Below, piece by piece: positions 44,326 through 55,763 of a stretch of 64,000 nucleotides of DNA. Positions within the stretch are counted from its first letter, which is position 1, and each line of letters begins with the position of its first letter. Below the pieces are notes generated by a model, which worked only from the letters and a program-made list of their open reading frames with translations, did no database searches and was not told the origin of the DNA. The stretch is from Caproiciproducens sp. MSJ-32 (GTDB lineage Bacteria; Bacillota; Clostridia; Clostridiales; Clostridiaceae). The stretch lies in contig NZ_JAHLPS010000073.1 of NCBI RefSeq assembly GCF_018918055.1, positions 29,514 through 93,513 on the forward strand, in the 5' to 3' direction. The translations under genes were made by a program, and so were the position numbers.

Positions 44326-45373
44326 AGAATTAATAAGAAAAGCTAAGTCATTAGATTTAAAATCAGTTTATTTATTTTATGGAGAAGAACATTATTTAAT
44401 TGATCATACATTAAATACTATTAAAGAGATATGCATAGATGAAGCTTTTGAACCTTTAAATTATTTGGTTATGGAAGGTAAAAATTTAAATTTTGAAGCT
44501 ATTTTAAATGCTTGTGAAACTTTACCTTTTATGTCAGATAAAAAAATTGTTGTTATAAAGGATCATCCATTGTTTAAATCAAATAAGGATGTAGTAATTG
44601 GAGATAAAAATATTGAGGATTATAAAAATGAATTAGTTGATTATTTAGATGAATTAGAAGATTATCTATGCTTGATATTTATAGAGAAAACAACCAATAT
44701 AAGGAAGTCCAATGCGTTGTATAAAAAAATTGCAAAAGTAGGGGACGTTATTGAATTTAAGAAATTAAGAGGGCAAGATTTAAATAATTGGGTAGAAAAT
44801 AGTTTCAAAAAATATAATAAAAGTATATCAAAATCAGATATAAATTATTTTATTACACATTCTGCATATTTTGATCCCAATCAAGAAAAAAATTTATATG
44901 ATTTAGAAAATGAAATAATTAAAATATGTAATTATTTAAGGGATGAAGAGAGAGTTAATAGAAAAATATTAGATTTGATAATGACAAAACCATTAGATAT
45001 GAATGTGTTTAATATATTAAATAGTATAAGTCAAAAAGATGGTAAGAATGCCATAATCTTGTTTAATGAAATGTATATGTCTAATCAACCAGTTTTATTT
45101 ATATTACATATGATAATTAGACAAATAAGAAATATGTTTAATTATAAAGTGTTAAGAGCTAAGGGTTATACTGATATGGATGCATATGAGAAGATGAAAT
45201 TATCCAAATATGAATATCAGAAAGTTTCTCAACAGAGTAATAATTTTACCATATCTCAATTGGAAAATGCATTAAAATTTTGTTTACAAGCAGATAGAAA
45301 TATAAAATTTAGTCTTGTTGAAGATAGATTAGCTTTAGAAATACTAATAGCTAATTTATGCTATAAAATTTAA
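44315..45373 (+). CDS. holA: DNA polymerase III delta subunit
   Basis: The delta subunit opens the sliding clamp within the clamp loader. The 352-residue protein shows SVYLFYGEEHYLIDHTLNTI at the N-terminus, ETLPFMSDKKIVVIKD and the C-terminal collar region with LHMIIRQIRNMFNYKVL and LQADRNIKFSLVEDRLALE. TTG start behind AGGAGATGA within the end of comEC; comEC-holA-rpsT is a conserved order. Confidence 0.93.
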   Translation: MNYKELIRKAKSLDLKSVYLFYGEEHYLIDHTLNTIKEICIDEAFEPLNYLVMEGKNLNFEAILNACETLPFMSDKKIVVIKDHPLFKSNKDVVIGDKNIEDYKNELVDYLDELEDYLCLIFIEKTTNIRKSNALYKKIAKVGDVIEFKKLRGQDLNNWVENSFKKYNKSISKSDINYFITHSAYFDPNQEKNLYDLENEIIKICNYLRDEERVNRKILDLIMTKPLDMNVFNILNSISQKDGKNAIILFNEMYMSNQPVLFILHMIIRQIRNMFNYKVLRAKGYTDMDAYEKMKLSKYEYQKVSQQSNNFTISQLENALKFCLQADRNIKFSLVEDRLALEILIANLCYKI

Positions 45374-45378
45374 AGTTA

Positions 45379-45405
45379 AAAAACTTCGGTGTTTCCGAAG
45401 TTTTT
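45379..45405. terminator. Bidirectional terminator between holA and rpsT
   Basis: The perfect 11-bp stem AAAAACTTCGG/CCGAAGTTTTT with loop TGTTT has an A run on the left and a T run on the right, so it can serve both converging genes. Confidence 0.85.
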
Positions 45406-45406
45406 A

Positions 45407-45685
45407 TTATACAGCTTTATTTAATTCAGCTTCGTTTAATTTCTTTGTTAATTTACTTAATTTTCTAGAAGCAGCATTTTTATGAATTACATTTTTATGA
45501 GCTGCTCTTTTAAGTTTTTTATCTATAATTTTAAGCAGTTCTTTAGCTTCATTAATATTTCCTTCCTCTAAAGCTGTATCAAATTTTTTAATATATGTTT
45601 TAATTTCAGATTTTCTACTCTTATTTATAGCTGTTTTTTTCTTAGTAATGCGGATTCTCTTTTCTGCAGATTTAATATTTGCCAA
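45407..45685 (-). CDS. rpsT: 30S ribosomal protein S20
   Basis: A 92-residue basic helical protein that binds 16S rRNA. The start is TTG (45685) giving MANIKSAEKRIRITKKKTA, behind GGAGGTG; upstream extension of the frame has no support. AAHKNVIHKNAASRKLSKL near the C-terminus is diagnostic. Transcribed opposite to its neighbours. Confidence 0.96.
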   Translation of the reverse strand: MANIKSAEKRIRITKKKTAINKSRKSEIKTYIKKFDTALEEGNINEAKELLKIIDKKLKRAAHKNVIHKNAASRKLSKLTKKLNEAELNKAV

Positions 45686-45823
45686 TCCTTTCACCTCCCT
45701 AATCTTAACAACAGATATTTTACCATGAAGAAGAATAAATTGCAAGGATAAACAAAATTATTATACATAAAATATCAAAAATGAAGAAAAATAATATTAA
45801 TAAGATATGAGGAGGAGATAAAT

Positions 45824-46795
45824 ATGGAGATTAGGACAGATTTAGCTATTGAGAACAGAGAACTGTATAAAGATGAGAAAAATGAAGAAGTGCCAGGAGT
45901 AGAAGTAAAAAAAGAGGAAGGACAGGATTATACAGTAACTAAGGTAAATATATTGAATCATGTGGGTGCTAAAATTATGTGTAAGCCCGAAGGATTATAT
46001 ATAACTATAGAAGTACCCAAGCTAAAAAACACAGATCAAGAATTAAGAGATGAAATTTCCCAATTATTAGCTAAAGAAATAAAAGGGATGGGATATAATG
46101 ATAAACATACTAAAACTTTAATAGTTGGATTGGGTAATTGGAAAGTAACTCCTGACTCATTAGGTCCTAAGGTAATAGATCGAGTTATGGTAACAAGGCA
46201 ATTTTTTGTTAACTATAATAAAGATGAAGACGAAACTGTAGCTAATGTTTCTGCTCTATCTCCAGGAGTTATGGGACTAACTGGTATAGAAACTGGAGAG
46301 ATTATAAAGGGTATAGTAGAAAAAACTAAACCAGATTTAGTTGTAGCAGTGGATGCTTTGGCTTCTAGAAAAATGGAAAGAGTAAATACTACTATTCAAA
46401 TAACTGATACGGGAATAAATCCAGGTAGTGGTCTTGGAAATAGAAGAATAGGTTTAAACAAGGATTATTTAGGAGTACCAGTATTAGCTGTTGGTGTACC
46501 TACTGTAGTAGATGCAGCAACGATGATAAGTGATACTATGGATATGATTATAGGTTCTATGAAAGACAAGGCTATTGTAGGAGGAGAGTTTTATTCTTTA
46601 CTGGATGATATTTCAAGAGAAGAAAAGTATCATCTTATAAAAGAAGTGTTAGAACCTTATATGCCCAATGTAGTAGTTACACCTAAAGAAATAGATTTAA
46701 TTATAGATGATTTGTCTATAATAATAGCAAATGGACTTAATATTGCACTTCATCATGGAATTGATTTAAAAGATGTAAATAGATATATAAGGTAA
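45824..46795 (+). CDS. gpr: Spore germination protease GPR
   Basis: GPR is made as an inactive zymogen in the forespore and degrades SASPs at germination. The 323-residue product starts MEIRTDLAIENRELY, with a propeptide region near the N-terminus, then VGLGNWKVTPDSLGPKVIDR, AVDALASRKMERVNTTIQI, TGINPGSGLGNRRIG and GVPTVVDAATMISDT. Well conserved throughout. AGGAGGAG before ATG. Confidence 0.97.
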   Translation: MEIRTDLAIENRELYKDEKNEEVPGVEVKKEEGQDYTVTKVNILNHVGAKIMCKPEGLYITIEVPKLKNTDQELRDEISQLLAKEIKGMGYNDKHTKTLIVGLGNWKVTPDSLGPKVIDRVMVTRQFFVNYNKDEDETVANVSALSPGVMGLTGIETGEIIKGIVEKTKPDLVVAVDALASRKMERVNTTIQITDTGINPGSGLGNRRIGLNKDYLGVPVLAVGVPTVVDAATMISDTMDMIIGSMKDKAIVGGEFYSLLDDISREEKYHLIKEVLEPYMPNVVVTPKEIDLIIDDLSIIIANGLNIALHHGIDLKDVNRYIR

Positions 46796-46881
46796 TAAGA
46801 TCTTCCCTAAGAAGTATCATATTTTTTATATATTAAGAATATAATCTATGTATTGAACACATAATTTTAGGGAGGATTTTT

Positions 46882-48054
46882 ATGAAACAAGATAACATGA
46901 GAAATACTTATATAATATTAGTTTTGCTGTGTTTATTAGTATTTAACATAGGTACAATATTTATAAATATAATTGGCAATGAAGAAGATAAGGCAGAGTA
47001 TAAGTCAGAACTTGTATTTAATCAATATTTACCTCAAGAAGTAGATAGTTTTTATATAACATTATTTGGGAGAACAAGCTCTATTATTAATTTATATAAG
47101 AATAAACAAAATATAAATGAGAGTTGGAAAAAGAATTTAATAAGTAGATTAGATATAAAGGATAGTATAAATAGATTGTTAAAAGCTCAATTTCCTTATG
47201 CAATTTCTTTTAAAGAAAACAACTTAGATATAGAAAAAGATAAGGTTAGTGATGATGATGCAGGCGAAAGTCCAACTATAATAGAAGATTTTATAATAAT
47301 TGATCGCTTAGAGGAATATGAAGATTTCATAATTATAAATGATTCAGAAGGGAATGTAGACATAGAAAATGTACCTAAGCCCATAAATGTAAAACCATTA
47401 AAAATTGATAAAGATAAACCTTATATACTTTTATATCATACTCATGGTACAGAATCTTATTACGTAGAAGGAACGAATCAACATCATACAACTGACAGAC
47501 GGTACAATGTAACTACTATAGGAGAGAAGATGGCACAGACACTAATAGAAAAAGGGCATAAAGTTGAACATGTAACGACATATCATGATATACCTTCTTA
47601 TAATAAATCTTACTCTAGATCATTAAGTACTATAACAAAAAAGTTAGAAGAAAACAATAATTTAAAGATTTTGTTAGATGTTCATAGAGATGGATATGAT
47701 TCTAATGATCCTAAAGTTACTAAGAATATGAAAAAATTATCGTCTAAAACTAAAGTTACAATTAATGGAAGAGATGTAGCTACTTTTTATTTTGTAATAG
47801 GACCTGATTCACCAAATAAAGAAGAAGTATTAAATTTTGTAAAATATTTTAAAGCAGTATCTGATGCTATGTATCCTGATTTATGTACAGGAATTTTAAT
47901 AAAACCTAAGGGTAAATATAATCAATTTCTTTCTAATTATTCAGCTTTAATTGAATTGGGAAGCAATTTGAATACTATGGAAGAAGCTGTGGAAACAGCA
48001 AAGTTAGTGGCAGAGATATTAAGTGTTGTTATAGATAATATTGAGCAGAAATAA
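46882..48054 (+). CDS. spoIIP: Stage II sporulation protein P
   Basis: SpoIIP is an amidase/endopeptidase that, with SpoIID and SpoIIM, thins septal peptidoglycan for engulfment. One N-terminal helix (about 9-31) precedes a linker and the amidase domain, with metal-ligand segments LLYHTHGTESY, the Glu-bearing region, LLDVHRDGYD, and LIELGSNLNTMEEA near the end. 390 residues. gpr-spoIIP-lepB-lepA is the usual order in clostridia and bacilli. Confidence 0.95.
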   Translation: MKQDNMRNTYIILVLLCLLVFNIGTIFINIIGNEEDKAEYKSELVFNQYLPQEVDSFYITLFGRTSSIINLYKNKQNINESWKKNLISRLDIKDSINRLLKAQFPYAISFKENNLDIEKDKVSDDDAGESPTIIEDFIIIDRLEEYEDFIIINDSEGNVDIENVPKPINVKPLKIDKDKPYILLYHTHGTESYYVEGTNQHHTTDRRYNVTTIGEKMAQTLIEKGHKVEHVTTYHDIPSYNKSYSRSLSTITKKLEENNNLKILLDVHRDGYDSNDPKVTKNMKKLSSKTKVTINGRDVATFYFVIGPDSPNKEEVLNFVKYFKAVSDAMYPDLCTGILIKPKGKYNQFLSNYSALIELGSNLNTMEEAVETAKLVAEILSVVIDNIEQK

Positions 48055-48120
48055 CACTTTTTTTTAGTTACAAAAGATGATATAATATCAATAAACTTCT
48101 TGGTTAAGGAGAGGATAAAT

Positions 48121-48669
48121 ATGGAACAGAACAATAAAAAAGATGTAAAAAATGAAGTTTTAGAATGGGTAAAAAGTATCTTATTAGCTATTATTATAGC
48201 TGTATTAATTAAAACCTTTGTATTTAATACTACTTATGTATTGGGAAATTCTATGTATCCTACATTACATGAAAGAGATAGATTATTTGCAAATAAAATA
48301 CCTTTATATTTTTCGGGACCTAAAAGAGGAGAGATAGTTGTATTAAAAGCTCCAGATGCTTCAAATAAAGATTATATAAAAAGAGTAATTGGGGTTGGAG
48401 GAGATACTGTTGCTATAATTGATGGGCAAGTTTATTTAAATGGGGAGTTATTAGAAGAAGATTATATAGAAGAAGGTTCCTATACTCAAGTATATGATGA
48501 TAATTACTGGGAAGTTCCTGAAGGATATGTATTTGTACTAGGAGATAATAGAGAAGAAGGAGCTAGCAAGGATAGTAGATATTTTGGCTGTGTGCCTGTA
48601 GAATCTATAAAAGGGGTAACTTCTTTTAGATATTTTCCCTTTAATGAACGATTTGGAAAAATAGATTAA
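48121..48669 (+). CDS. lepB: Signal peptidase I
   Basis: A membrane serine protease that removes signal peptides. One N-terminal helix (about 18-38); catalytic Ser in LGNSMYPTLHERD and catalytic Lys in DYIKRVIGVGGD; further boxes GYVFVLGDNREEGASKDSR and the C-terminal RYFPFNERFG. The start ATG 48121 lies behind AAGGAGAGG; an in-frame TTG farther upstream is less likely. A TGATATAAT element (48078-48086) suggests its own promoter. 182 residues. Confidence 0.96.
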   Translation: MEQNNKKDVKNEVLEWVKSILLAIIIAVLIKTFVFNTTYVLGNSMYPTLHERDRLFANKIPLYFSGPKRGEIVVLKAPDASNKDYIKRVIGVGGDTVAIIDGQVYLNGELLEEDYIEEGSYTQVYDDNYWEVPEGYVFVLGDNREEGASKDSRYFGCVPVESIKGVTSFRYFPFNERFGKID

Positions 48670-48695
48670 ATTATGTATTAACTAGGGTGGTGTTT

Positions 48696-48944
48696 GTGGA
48701 GACTAGAATAGAAAAACGAAAACGCCAAAAAAAAGAAAAGAGAATAAAGAGATGTAGAGTCATAATTTTATTTTCAACCTTATTATTTCTTTATATGGGG
48801 ATAAAAATAGTAAATGATAATATAATACATTTAGGATATTTAGATAATCCAACTATATTTAATATGAATATTAAACAAAATCGTTTAGAATTATTTGGGA
48901 AAAATTATATTATTGATTTAAAGGTTTTAAAAAAAGAAGATTAA
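48696..48944 (+). CDS. Small single-pass membrane protein of unknown function
   Basis: An 82-residue product starting with GTG behind AGGGTGGTG. A highly basic N-terminus (RIEKRKRQKKEKRIKRCR) is followed by one helix (about 23-41) and a short extracellular tail with no recognisable domain. The shape resembles FtsL/DivIC-like proteins, but no coiled coil is present. Located between lepB and lepA. Function unknown. Confidence 0.75.
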   Translation: METRIEKRKRQKKEKRIKRCRVIILFSTLLFLYMGIKIVNDNIIHLGYLDNPTIFNMNIKQNRLELFGKNYIIDLKVLKKED

Positions 48945-48972
48945 AGACCAGGTTTTACTGGTCTTTTGTTTT
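48943..48972 (+). terminator. Terminator before lepA
   Basis: The 8-bp stem AAAGACCA/TGGTCTTT is followed by TGTTTT; it overlaps the stop codon of the small membrane protein gene and just touches the lepA -35 box. Confidence 0.78.
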
Positions 48973-48998
48973 ACATCTAAGAGTATTTTTGATATAAT
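48970..48998 (+). promoter_or_regulatory. Predicted promoter of lepA
   Basis: TTTACA (48970-48975), 17 bases, and the extended -10 TGATATAAT (48990-48998). Confidence 0.72.
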
Positions 48999-49038
48999 TA
49001 TTCTCTAAGGTTATTGAAACTTCTTAAGGAGGAAGAGT

Positions 49039-50850
49039 ATGCAAAATAAAAAACAAAACAATATAAGGAATTTTTCAATAATTGCTCACATAGATCATGG
49101 AAAATCTACTCTTGCTGATAGATTAATTGAAAAAACAGGATTATTGACTTCAAGGGAAATGCAAGAGCAAGTACTTGATAGTATGGATTTAGAAAGAGAA
49201 AGAGGTATAACTATAAAGCTTAAAAATGTAAGACTTACTTATAAAGTTAAAGATGGAGAAGAATATATATTAAATTTAATAGATACACCAGGACATGTAG
49301 ACTTTAATTATGAAGTTTCTCGATCATTAGCAGCTTGTGAAGGAGCTTTGTTAGTAGTAGATGCAACACAAGGCATTGAAGCACAGACATTAGCTAATGT
49401 ATATTTGGCTTTAGAACAGGATTTGGAGATAGTTCCTATAATAAACAAAATAGATTTACCTAGCGCTAGACCAGATGAAGTAAAGAAAGAATTAAAAGAG
49501 GTCATTGGTATTGATGCAGAAGATGCACCTTTGGTGTCTGCTAAAGAAGGTTTAAATATAGAACAGGTATTGGAAGAAATAATTAAAAAAATTCCTGCTC
49601 CAAAAGGGGATGTGAATGCACCTCTAAAGGCTTTAATATTTGATTCTTACTATGATTCTTATAAAGGAGTAGTTTGCTATATCAGAGTATTTGAAGGATG
49701 TATAAAACCAGGTATGGAAATAAAGATGATGTCATCTAATAAAACCTATGAGGTAACAGAAGTGGGAATTACTACTTCAAAACAAATTGCTGTAGATAAG
49801 TTAGAAGCAGGGGAAGTAGGTTATGTATTAGCTAGTATAAAAAATGTGAAAGATGCAAGGGTAGGAGATACTATAACAGACAAAAACAATCCAACAGAAA
49901 TCCCATTGCCAGGATATAAAAAAGTGGTTCCAATGGTTTACTGTGGTATATATCCTGCAGAAGGAGAAGATTTTAACTCCTTAAGAGATGCATTGGAGAA
50001 ATTACAAGTAAACGATGCTAGTTTAGTATTTGAGCCAGAGAATTCTGCCGCTTTAGGTTTTGGATTTAGATGTGGATTTTTAGGACTTCTTCATATGGAA
50101 ATAGTACAGGAAAGATTAGAGAGGGAGTTTGATTTAAACATAGTTACTACAGCTCCTAGTGTTATATACAGGGTAAAAAAGAAAGATGGGGAAATATTGT
50201 CTATACAAAATCCAACAAATATTCCTGAAGAATCAGAGATAGAATACATGGAGGAACCAATAGTTTCTGCTTCCATAATGACACCAGCAGATTATGTAGG
50301 AACTGTGATGGAGCTTTGCCAAAATCGTCGAGGTGTATTTAAAAATATGGAATATTTAGAAGAAAACAGGGTCATATTGTATTATGATATGCCTTTAAAT
50401 GAAGTAATATATGATTTTTTTGATGCATTAAAATCAAGAACTAAAGGTTTTGCATCTCTCGATTATGAATTAAAGGGTTATCAACAATCAGACCTAGTTA
50501 AGCTTGATATATTGATAAATGGAGAGTTGGTAGACGCTCTTTCTATTATTGTTCATAAAGATAAAGCTTATGAGAGGGGCAGAACTATTGCTGAAAGGTT
50601 AAAAGAAGAAATACCTCGTCATCAATTTGCAATACCTATACAAGCTGCTGTAGGTTCTAAAATAATAGCAAGAGAAACTGTAAAAGCTCTTAGAAAAGAT
50701 GTATTAGCAAAATGTTATGGTGGAGATGTTACAAGGAAGAAAAAATTATTAGAAAAGCAAAAAGAAGGCAAGAAGCGAATGAGACAAATAGGTGCAGTGG
50801 AAATTCCACAAGAAGCTTTTTTAGCTGTATTAAAATATGATGAAAAGTAA
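49039..50850 (+). CDS. lepA: Elongation factor 4 (LepA)
   Basis: A translational GTPase linked to ribosome back-translocation and 30S maturation. G1 [10 protein letters not shown] near 16-25, G2 within [11 protein letters not shown]3 [12 protein letters not shown] and G4 NKIDLP; the LepA-specific C-terminal domain follows, with [20 protein letters not shown] and the final [15 protein letters not shown]. Length 603, as usual. Preceded by a good promoter and an RBS AAGGAGGAAG. Confidence 0.97.
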   Translation: MQNKKQNNIRNFSIIAHIDHGKSTLADRLIEKTGLLTSREMQEQVLDSMDLERERGITIKLKNVRLTYKVKDGEEYILNLIDTPGHVDFNYEVSRSLAACEGALLVVDATQGIEAQTLANVYLALEQDLEIVPIINKIDLPSARPDEVKKELKEVIGIDAEDAPLVSAKEGLNIEQVLEEIIKKIPAPKGDVNAPLKALIFDSYYDSYKGVVCYIRVFEGCIKPGMEIKMMSSNKTYEVTEVGITTSKQIAVDKLEAGEVGYVLASIKNVKDARVGDTITDKNNPTEIPLPGYKKVVPMVYCGIYPAEGEDFNSLRDALEKLQVNDASLVFEPENSAALGFGFRCGFLGLLHMEIVQERLEREFDLNIVTTAPSVIYRVKKKDGEILSIQNPTNIPEESEIEYMEEPIVSASIMTPADYVGTVMELCQNRRGVFKNMEYLEENRVILYYDMPLNEVIYDFFDALKSRTKGFASLDYELKGYQQSDLVKLDILINGELVDALSIIVHKDKAYERGRTIAERLKEEIPRHQFAIPIQAAVGSKIIARETVKALRKDVLAKCYGGDVTRKKKLLEKQKEGKKRMRQIGAVEIPQEAFLAVLKYDEK

Positions 50851-50870
50851 TGCACACTTAAGTGTGCATT
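50849..50870 (+). terminator. Palindrome at the end of lepA (weak terminator candidate)
   Basis: A perfect 22-base palindrome, AATGCACACTT then AAGTGTGCATT, overlaps the last base of the lepA stop codon. Only AAGTTT follows, so termination may be weak and hemW may be read through. Confidence 0.5.
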
Positions 50871-50899
50871 AAGTTTATAAATTGATAGGAGGCTTTTAG

Positions 50900-52036
50900 T
50901 TGAAACAAATAGGCATCTATATTCATATTCCCTTTTGTATTAGCAAATGTTATTATTGTGATTTTATTTCATATACTAAATCTAATGAAGAGGTAACTAA
51001 GTATATAGATTTTCTTCTAATGGAGATGGAATTGTATAAGGATATTTTAAAAAATTATAATATAAAGACTCTATTTATAGGTGGCGGTACCCCTTCTTGC
51101 ATTGATGAAAGGTATATATTTAAAATATTAGACTATATATACAAAAATTATAATGCTTCAAATATAGAAGAGATTACAATAGAAGCCAATCCTGGTACGT
51201 TAAATAAGCCAAAATTAAAAAGTTATAAATCAATGGGTATAAATAGAATAAGTTTAGGAGTACAGTCGTTAGACGATAGGTTGTTGAAAAAAATTGGAAG
51301 AATTCATACTGCAATGGATTTTTATAAAAATTATAAACTTATTAGGGATTTAGGATTTAATAATATAAATGTGGACTTAATATTTGGTTTGCCTGACCAA
51401 ACCATTTATCAATGTGAAAAAACTTTAAAGGATATGATAAAATTAGGAGTAGAGCATATATCTTATTATAGTCTTATACTTGAAGATGACACTTTATTAA
51501 AAAAGTGGTATGAAGATGGTAAAATAAATATGCCTTCTGAGGATAAAGAACGATGCATGTATCATAGAGGTATAGAATTATTAAGGGACAATGGTTATGA
51601 GCATTATGAAATATCTAATTTTTCTAAAAAAGGATATAGGTGCAAACATAATTTAATCTATTGGCGGTTAATGCCTTATATTGGATTAGGATTAGCAGCC
51701 CATTCTAATTTATATGGAAAGAGATTTTGGAATTATGATAATTTTAAAAATTACTATAAACAACTTAAAAATCACAAATTTCCTATAGAAGGAGAAGAAA
51801 CAATTAGTAGAGATATGGAAATTTTTGAATATTTAATGATGGGTCTTAGATTAACGGATGGTATAGATAAAAATGAATTTTATCAGCGATTTAATATATC
51901 AGTAGATGAAATATATGGAAATGTATTTAAAAAGCATGAAAAAGGAGGATTAATATACATGGATGATAGATTTATAAGGTTTACTTCGTTAGGATTAGAC
52001 CTGTCAAATATAGTGTACGTGGATTTATTGCCTTAA
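50900..52036 (+). CDS. hemW: HemW-type radical SAM haem chaperone (formerly oxygen-independent coproporphyrinogen oxidase-like)
   Basis: The protein shares the radical SAM core CISKCYYCDF (C13, C17, C20) with HemN but lacks the N-terminal HemN extension and the additional cysteine pattern, so a haem-trafficking role as in HemW is more likely than haem synthesis. FIGGGTPSCID, IEANPGTLN, NRISLGVQSLDD and NVDLIFGLPDQT are family segments. 378 residues, TTG start behind AGGAGG. Usually just upstream of hrcA, as here. Confidence 0.92.
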   Translation: MKQIGIYIHIPFCISKCYYCDFISYTKSNEEVTKYIDFLLMEMELYKDILKNYNIKTLFIGGGTPSCIDERYIFKILDYIYKNYNASNIEEITIEANPGTLNKPKLKSYKSMGINRISLGVQSLDDRLLKKIGRIHTAMDFYKNYKLIRDLGFNNINVDLIFGLPDQTIYQCEKTLKDMIKLGVEHISYYSLILEDDTLLKKWYEDGKINMPSEDKERCMYHRGIELLRDNGYEHYEISNFSKKGYRCKHNLIYWRLMPYIGLGLAAHSNLYGKRFWNYDNFKNYYKQLKNHKFPIEGEETISRDMEIFEYLMMGLRLTDGIDKNEFYQRFNISVDEIYGNVFKKHEKGGLIYMDDRFIRFTSLGLDLSNIVYVDLLP

Positions 52037-52052
52037 ATTTTCTAAAAGGGTA

Positions 52053-52112
52053 TTGACAAAATTAAGGAATAATGATAATTTAAAATTAGCACTCAGGCTT
52101 AAAGAGTGCTAA
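52053..52112 (+). promoter_or_regulatory. hrcA promoter with CIRCE operator
   Basis: TTGACA (52053-52058) with a GATAAT -10 (52074-52079) is followed by the inverted repeat TTAGCACTC-N9-GAGTGCTAA (52086-52112). This is a perfect CIRCE element, the binding site of HrcA, so the heat-shock operon represses itself when GroE-activated HrcA is present. Confidence 0.95.
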
Positions 52113-52156
52113 TAAGTATTTGAAACATAAAACTGAGGTGATAATGAGGTGGTATT

Positions 52157-53200
52157 ATGTTGGATGATAGAAAGATAAAAGTACTTCATGCCATAATAAA
52201 TAGTTATATAGCCAGTGCAGAGCCTATTGGTTCAAGAACTATATCTAAGAAGTATAATTTTGGGGTTAGTTCGGCAACTATAAGAAACGAAATGTCAGAT
52301 TTAGAGGATTTAGGATATTTAAGTAAACCTCATACATCAGCTGGCAGGGTACCTTCAGATAAGGCATATAGATTATATGTAAATCAACTTTTAAAAACGG
52401 AAAAGCTTACAATAGATACAAAAAAGAAAGAACAAATAAAAAAAGCTTTAATTAGTGAGGCTGATGAGATAGATGAATTAATTCAAAACTCTGCTAAAAT
52501 ATTATCTGCAATTACTAATTATACTGCATTAGCTTTATCACCTCAATTAAAGAAAAGTAAATTGAAACATATACAGTTAATACCTATAGATGATTCAGAA
52601 GCATTGTTGGTATTAGTAAATGATTCAGGGATTGTAAAAAATACTATATTTAAGTTAGATAGAAAAATCAATGATGACCAATTAACTATAATATCTAATT
52701 TTTTAAATAATAAATTAAAAGGGCTCACTATAGAGGATATTGGGAAAGAAATAGACAATAATGTATTTAAGGAGATGTATGAGTATAAGGAAATTATAGA
52801 TAACATAATTCATATAATCAATAAAACTCTTAATGACACAGACAATGTAGAATTATATGCTGATGGAGTCAATAAAATATTTGATTTTCCTGAATATAAG
52901 GATTTAGACAAAGCAAAATCTTTCATATCTTTTATTGAAGATAAAGAGTTATTAGCAGATATACTGTTAAATAGCACGAATGAAGATGAAATAGAAATCA
53001 CTATAGGAAATGAAAATATATATGATCCAATAAAAGAATGTAGCTTAATAACTACTACCTATAAATTAGGAGGAGTAACTATTGGAAAGATAGGTGTTAT
53101 AGGACCTACTAGAATGAATTATCCTATGGTAATAAACACTCTAAAATTATTTTCAGTTAATTTAACAGAAGTATTAGAATTATTATTAAAAAAACAATAG
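52157..53200 (+). CDS. hrcA: Heat-inducible transcription repressor HrcA
   Basis: HrcA binds CIRCE and represses chaperone genes. The winged-helix N-terminus is DRKIKVLHAIINSYI, with SRTISKKYNFGVSSATIRNE and LEDLGYLSKPHTSAGRVPSD; the GAF-like domain includes a C-terminal GVTIGKIGVIGPTRMNYP. 347 residues. First gene of hrcA-grpE-dnaK-dnaJ, directly behind its operator. Confidence 0.97.
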   Translation: MLDDRKIKVLHAIINSYIASAEPIGSRTISKKYNFGVSSATIRNEMSDLEDLGYLSKPHTSAGRVPSDKAYRLYVNQLLKTEKLTIDTKKKEQIKKALISEADEIDELIQNSAKILSAITNYTALALSPQLKKSKLKHIQLIPIDDSEALLVLVNDSGIVKNTIFKLDRKINDDQLTIISNFLNNKLKGLTIEDIGKEIDNNVFKEMYEYKEIIDNIIHIINKTLNDTDNVELYADGVNKIFDFPEYKDLDKAKSFISFIEDKELLADILLNSTNEDEIEITIGNENIYDPIKECSLITTTYKLGGVTIGKIGVIGPTRMNYPMVINTLKLFSVNLTEVLELLLKKQ

Positions 53201-53255
53201 AAAATTTAGAGTGTTACTCTAGATATAAAATAAAAGGTGCAAAAGGGGTGATGAA

Positions 53256-53816
53256 ATGGAAAAGAAAGAAGATACTATAAAGGAGGATGTTTTAGATAAG
53301 GATAAACAGGATCAAGAAAAAGAAGAAAAAGAGGAATTAAAAGTTGATGAAAAAGATAAAGATTTAGAATCTCAATTAATTGAAAAAGATGAAAAAATTG
53401 AAGAGTTAACAGATCAATTGTTAAGATTGCAAGCAGATTTCATAAATTATAAAAATAGAGTTAAAAAAGATAAAGAAAAAACATATACTTATGCTATAGA
53501 GGATTTAATTAATCAATTATTACCTATATTGGATAATTTTGAAAGAGCTCTTGATAGCGTGGAGGAAGATAAAAAAGAGGATAGTTTTTATCAAGGTGTG
53601 AAGATGATATATGAACAATTTCTCAGAGTTCTTGAGGAAAATGGAGTAAGCGAAATTGAATGTGAAGGCAAAGTATTTGACCCTAACCTTCATCATGCTG
53701 TATTTGTGGAAGAAGTAGAAGATGAAGAAGAGGGAATTGTATTAGATGTATTGCAAAAGGGATATACGTTAGATGGAAAAGTAATTAGACCAAGTATGGT
53801 TAAAGTGTCTAAATAA
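53256..53816 (+). CDS. grpE: Nucleotide exchange factor GrpE
   Basis: GrpE releases ADP from DnaK. A long charged Lys/Glu/Asp coiled-coil N-terminus (about 1-60) precedes LLRLQADFINYKNRVKKDKE, LLPILDNFERALDS and the beta-domain end DVLQKGYTLDGKVIRPSMV. 186 residues; 20 bases before dnaK. Confidence 0.96.
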   Translation: MEKKEDTIKEDVLDKDKQDQEKEEKEELKVDEKDKDLESQLIEKDEKIEELTDQLLRLQADFINYKNRVKKDKEKTYTYAIEDLINQLLPILDNFERALDSVEEDKKEDSFYQGVKMIYEQFLRVLEENGVSEIECEGKVFDPNLHHAVFVEEVEDEEEGIVLDVLQKGYTLDGKVIRPSMVKVSK

Positions 53817-53824
53817 CATTTTAA

Positions 53825-55672
<1,848 letters not shown>

Positions 55673-55678
55673 ATTTTA

Positions 55679-55721
55679 AAAATTCAAAGCTAAATCCCTA
55701 TTGGATTTAGCTTTGAATTTT
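55679..55721 (+). terminator. 19-bp hairpin between dnaK and dnaJ
   Basis: A perfect 19-bp stem (55679-55697 with 55703-55721) with loop CTATT begins with the core AAAATTCAAAGC. Only a few T follow, so it may act as a partial terminator or RNA-processing and stability element that sets the DnaK:DnaJ ratio. Confidence 0.7.
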
Positions 55722-55763
55722 GATAAAATTATCTATAGTTATAATTGAAGGCAGGTGTGTAGA

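Noticed and set aside
46841..46867. Possible SigE promoter (ATA, 16 bases, CATAATTT) before spoIIP
   Set aside because: It would start transcription inside the spoIIP ribosome binding site, so it cannot serve that gene as read.
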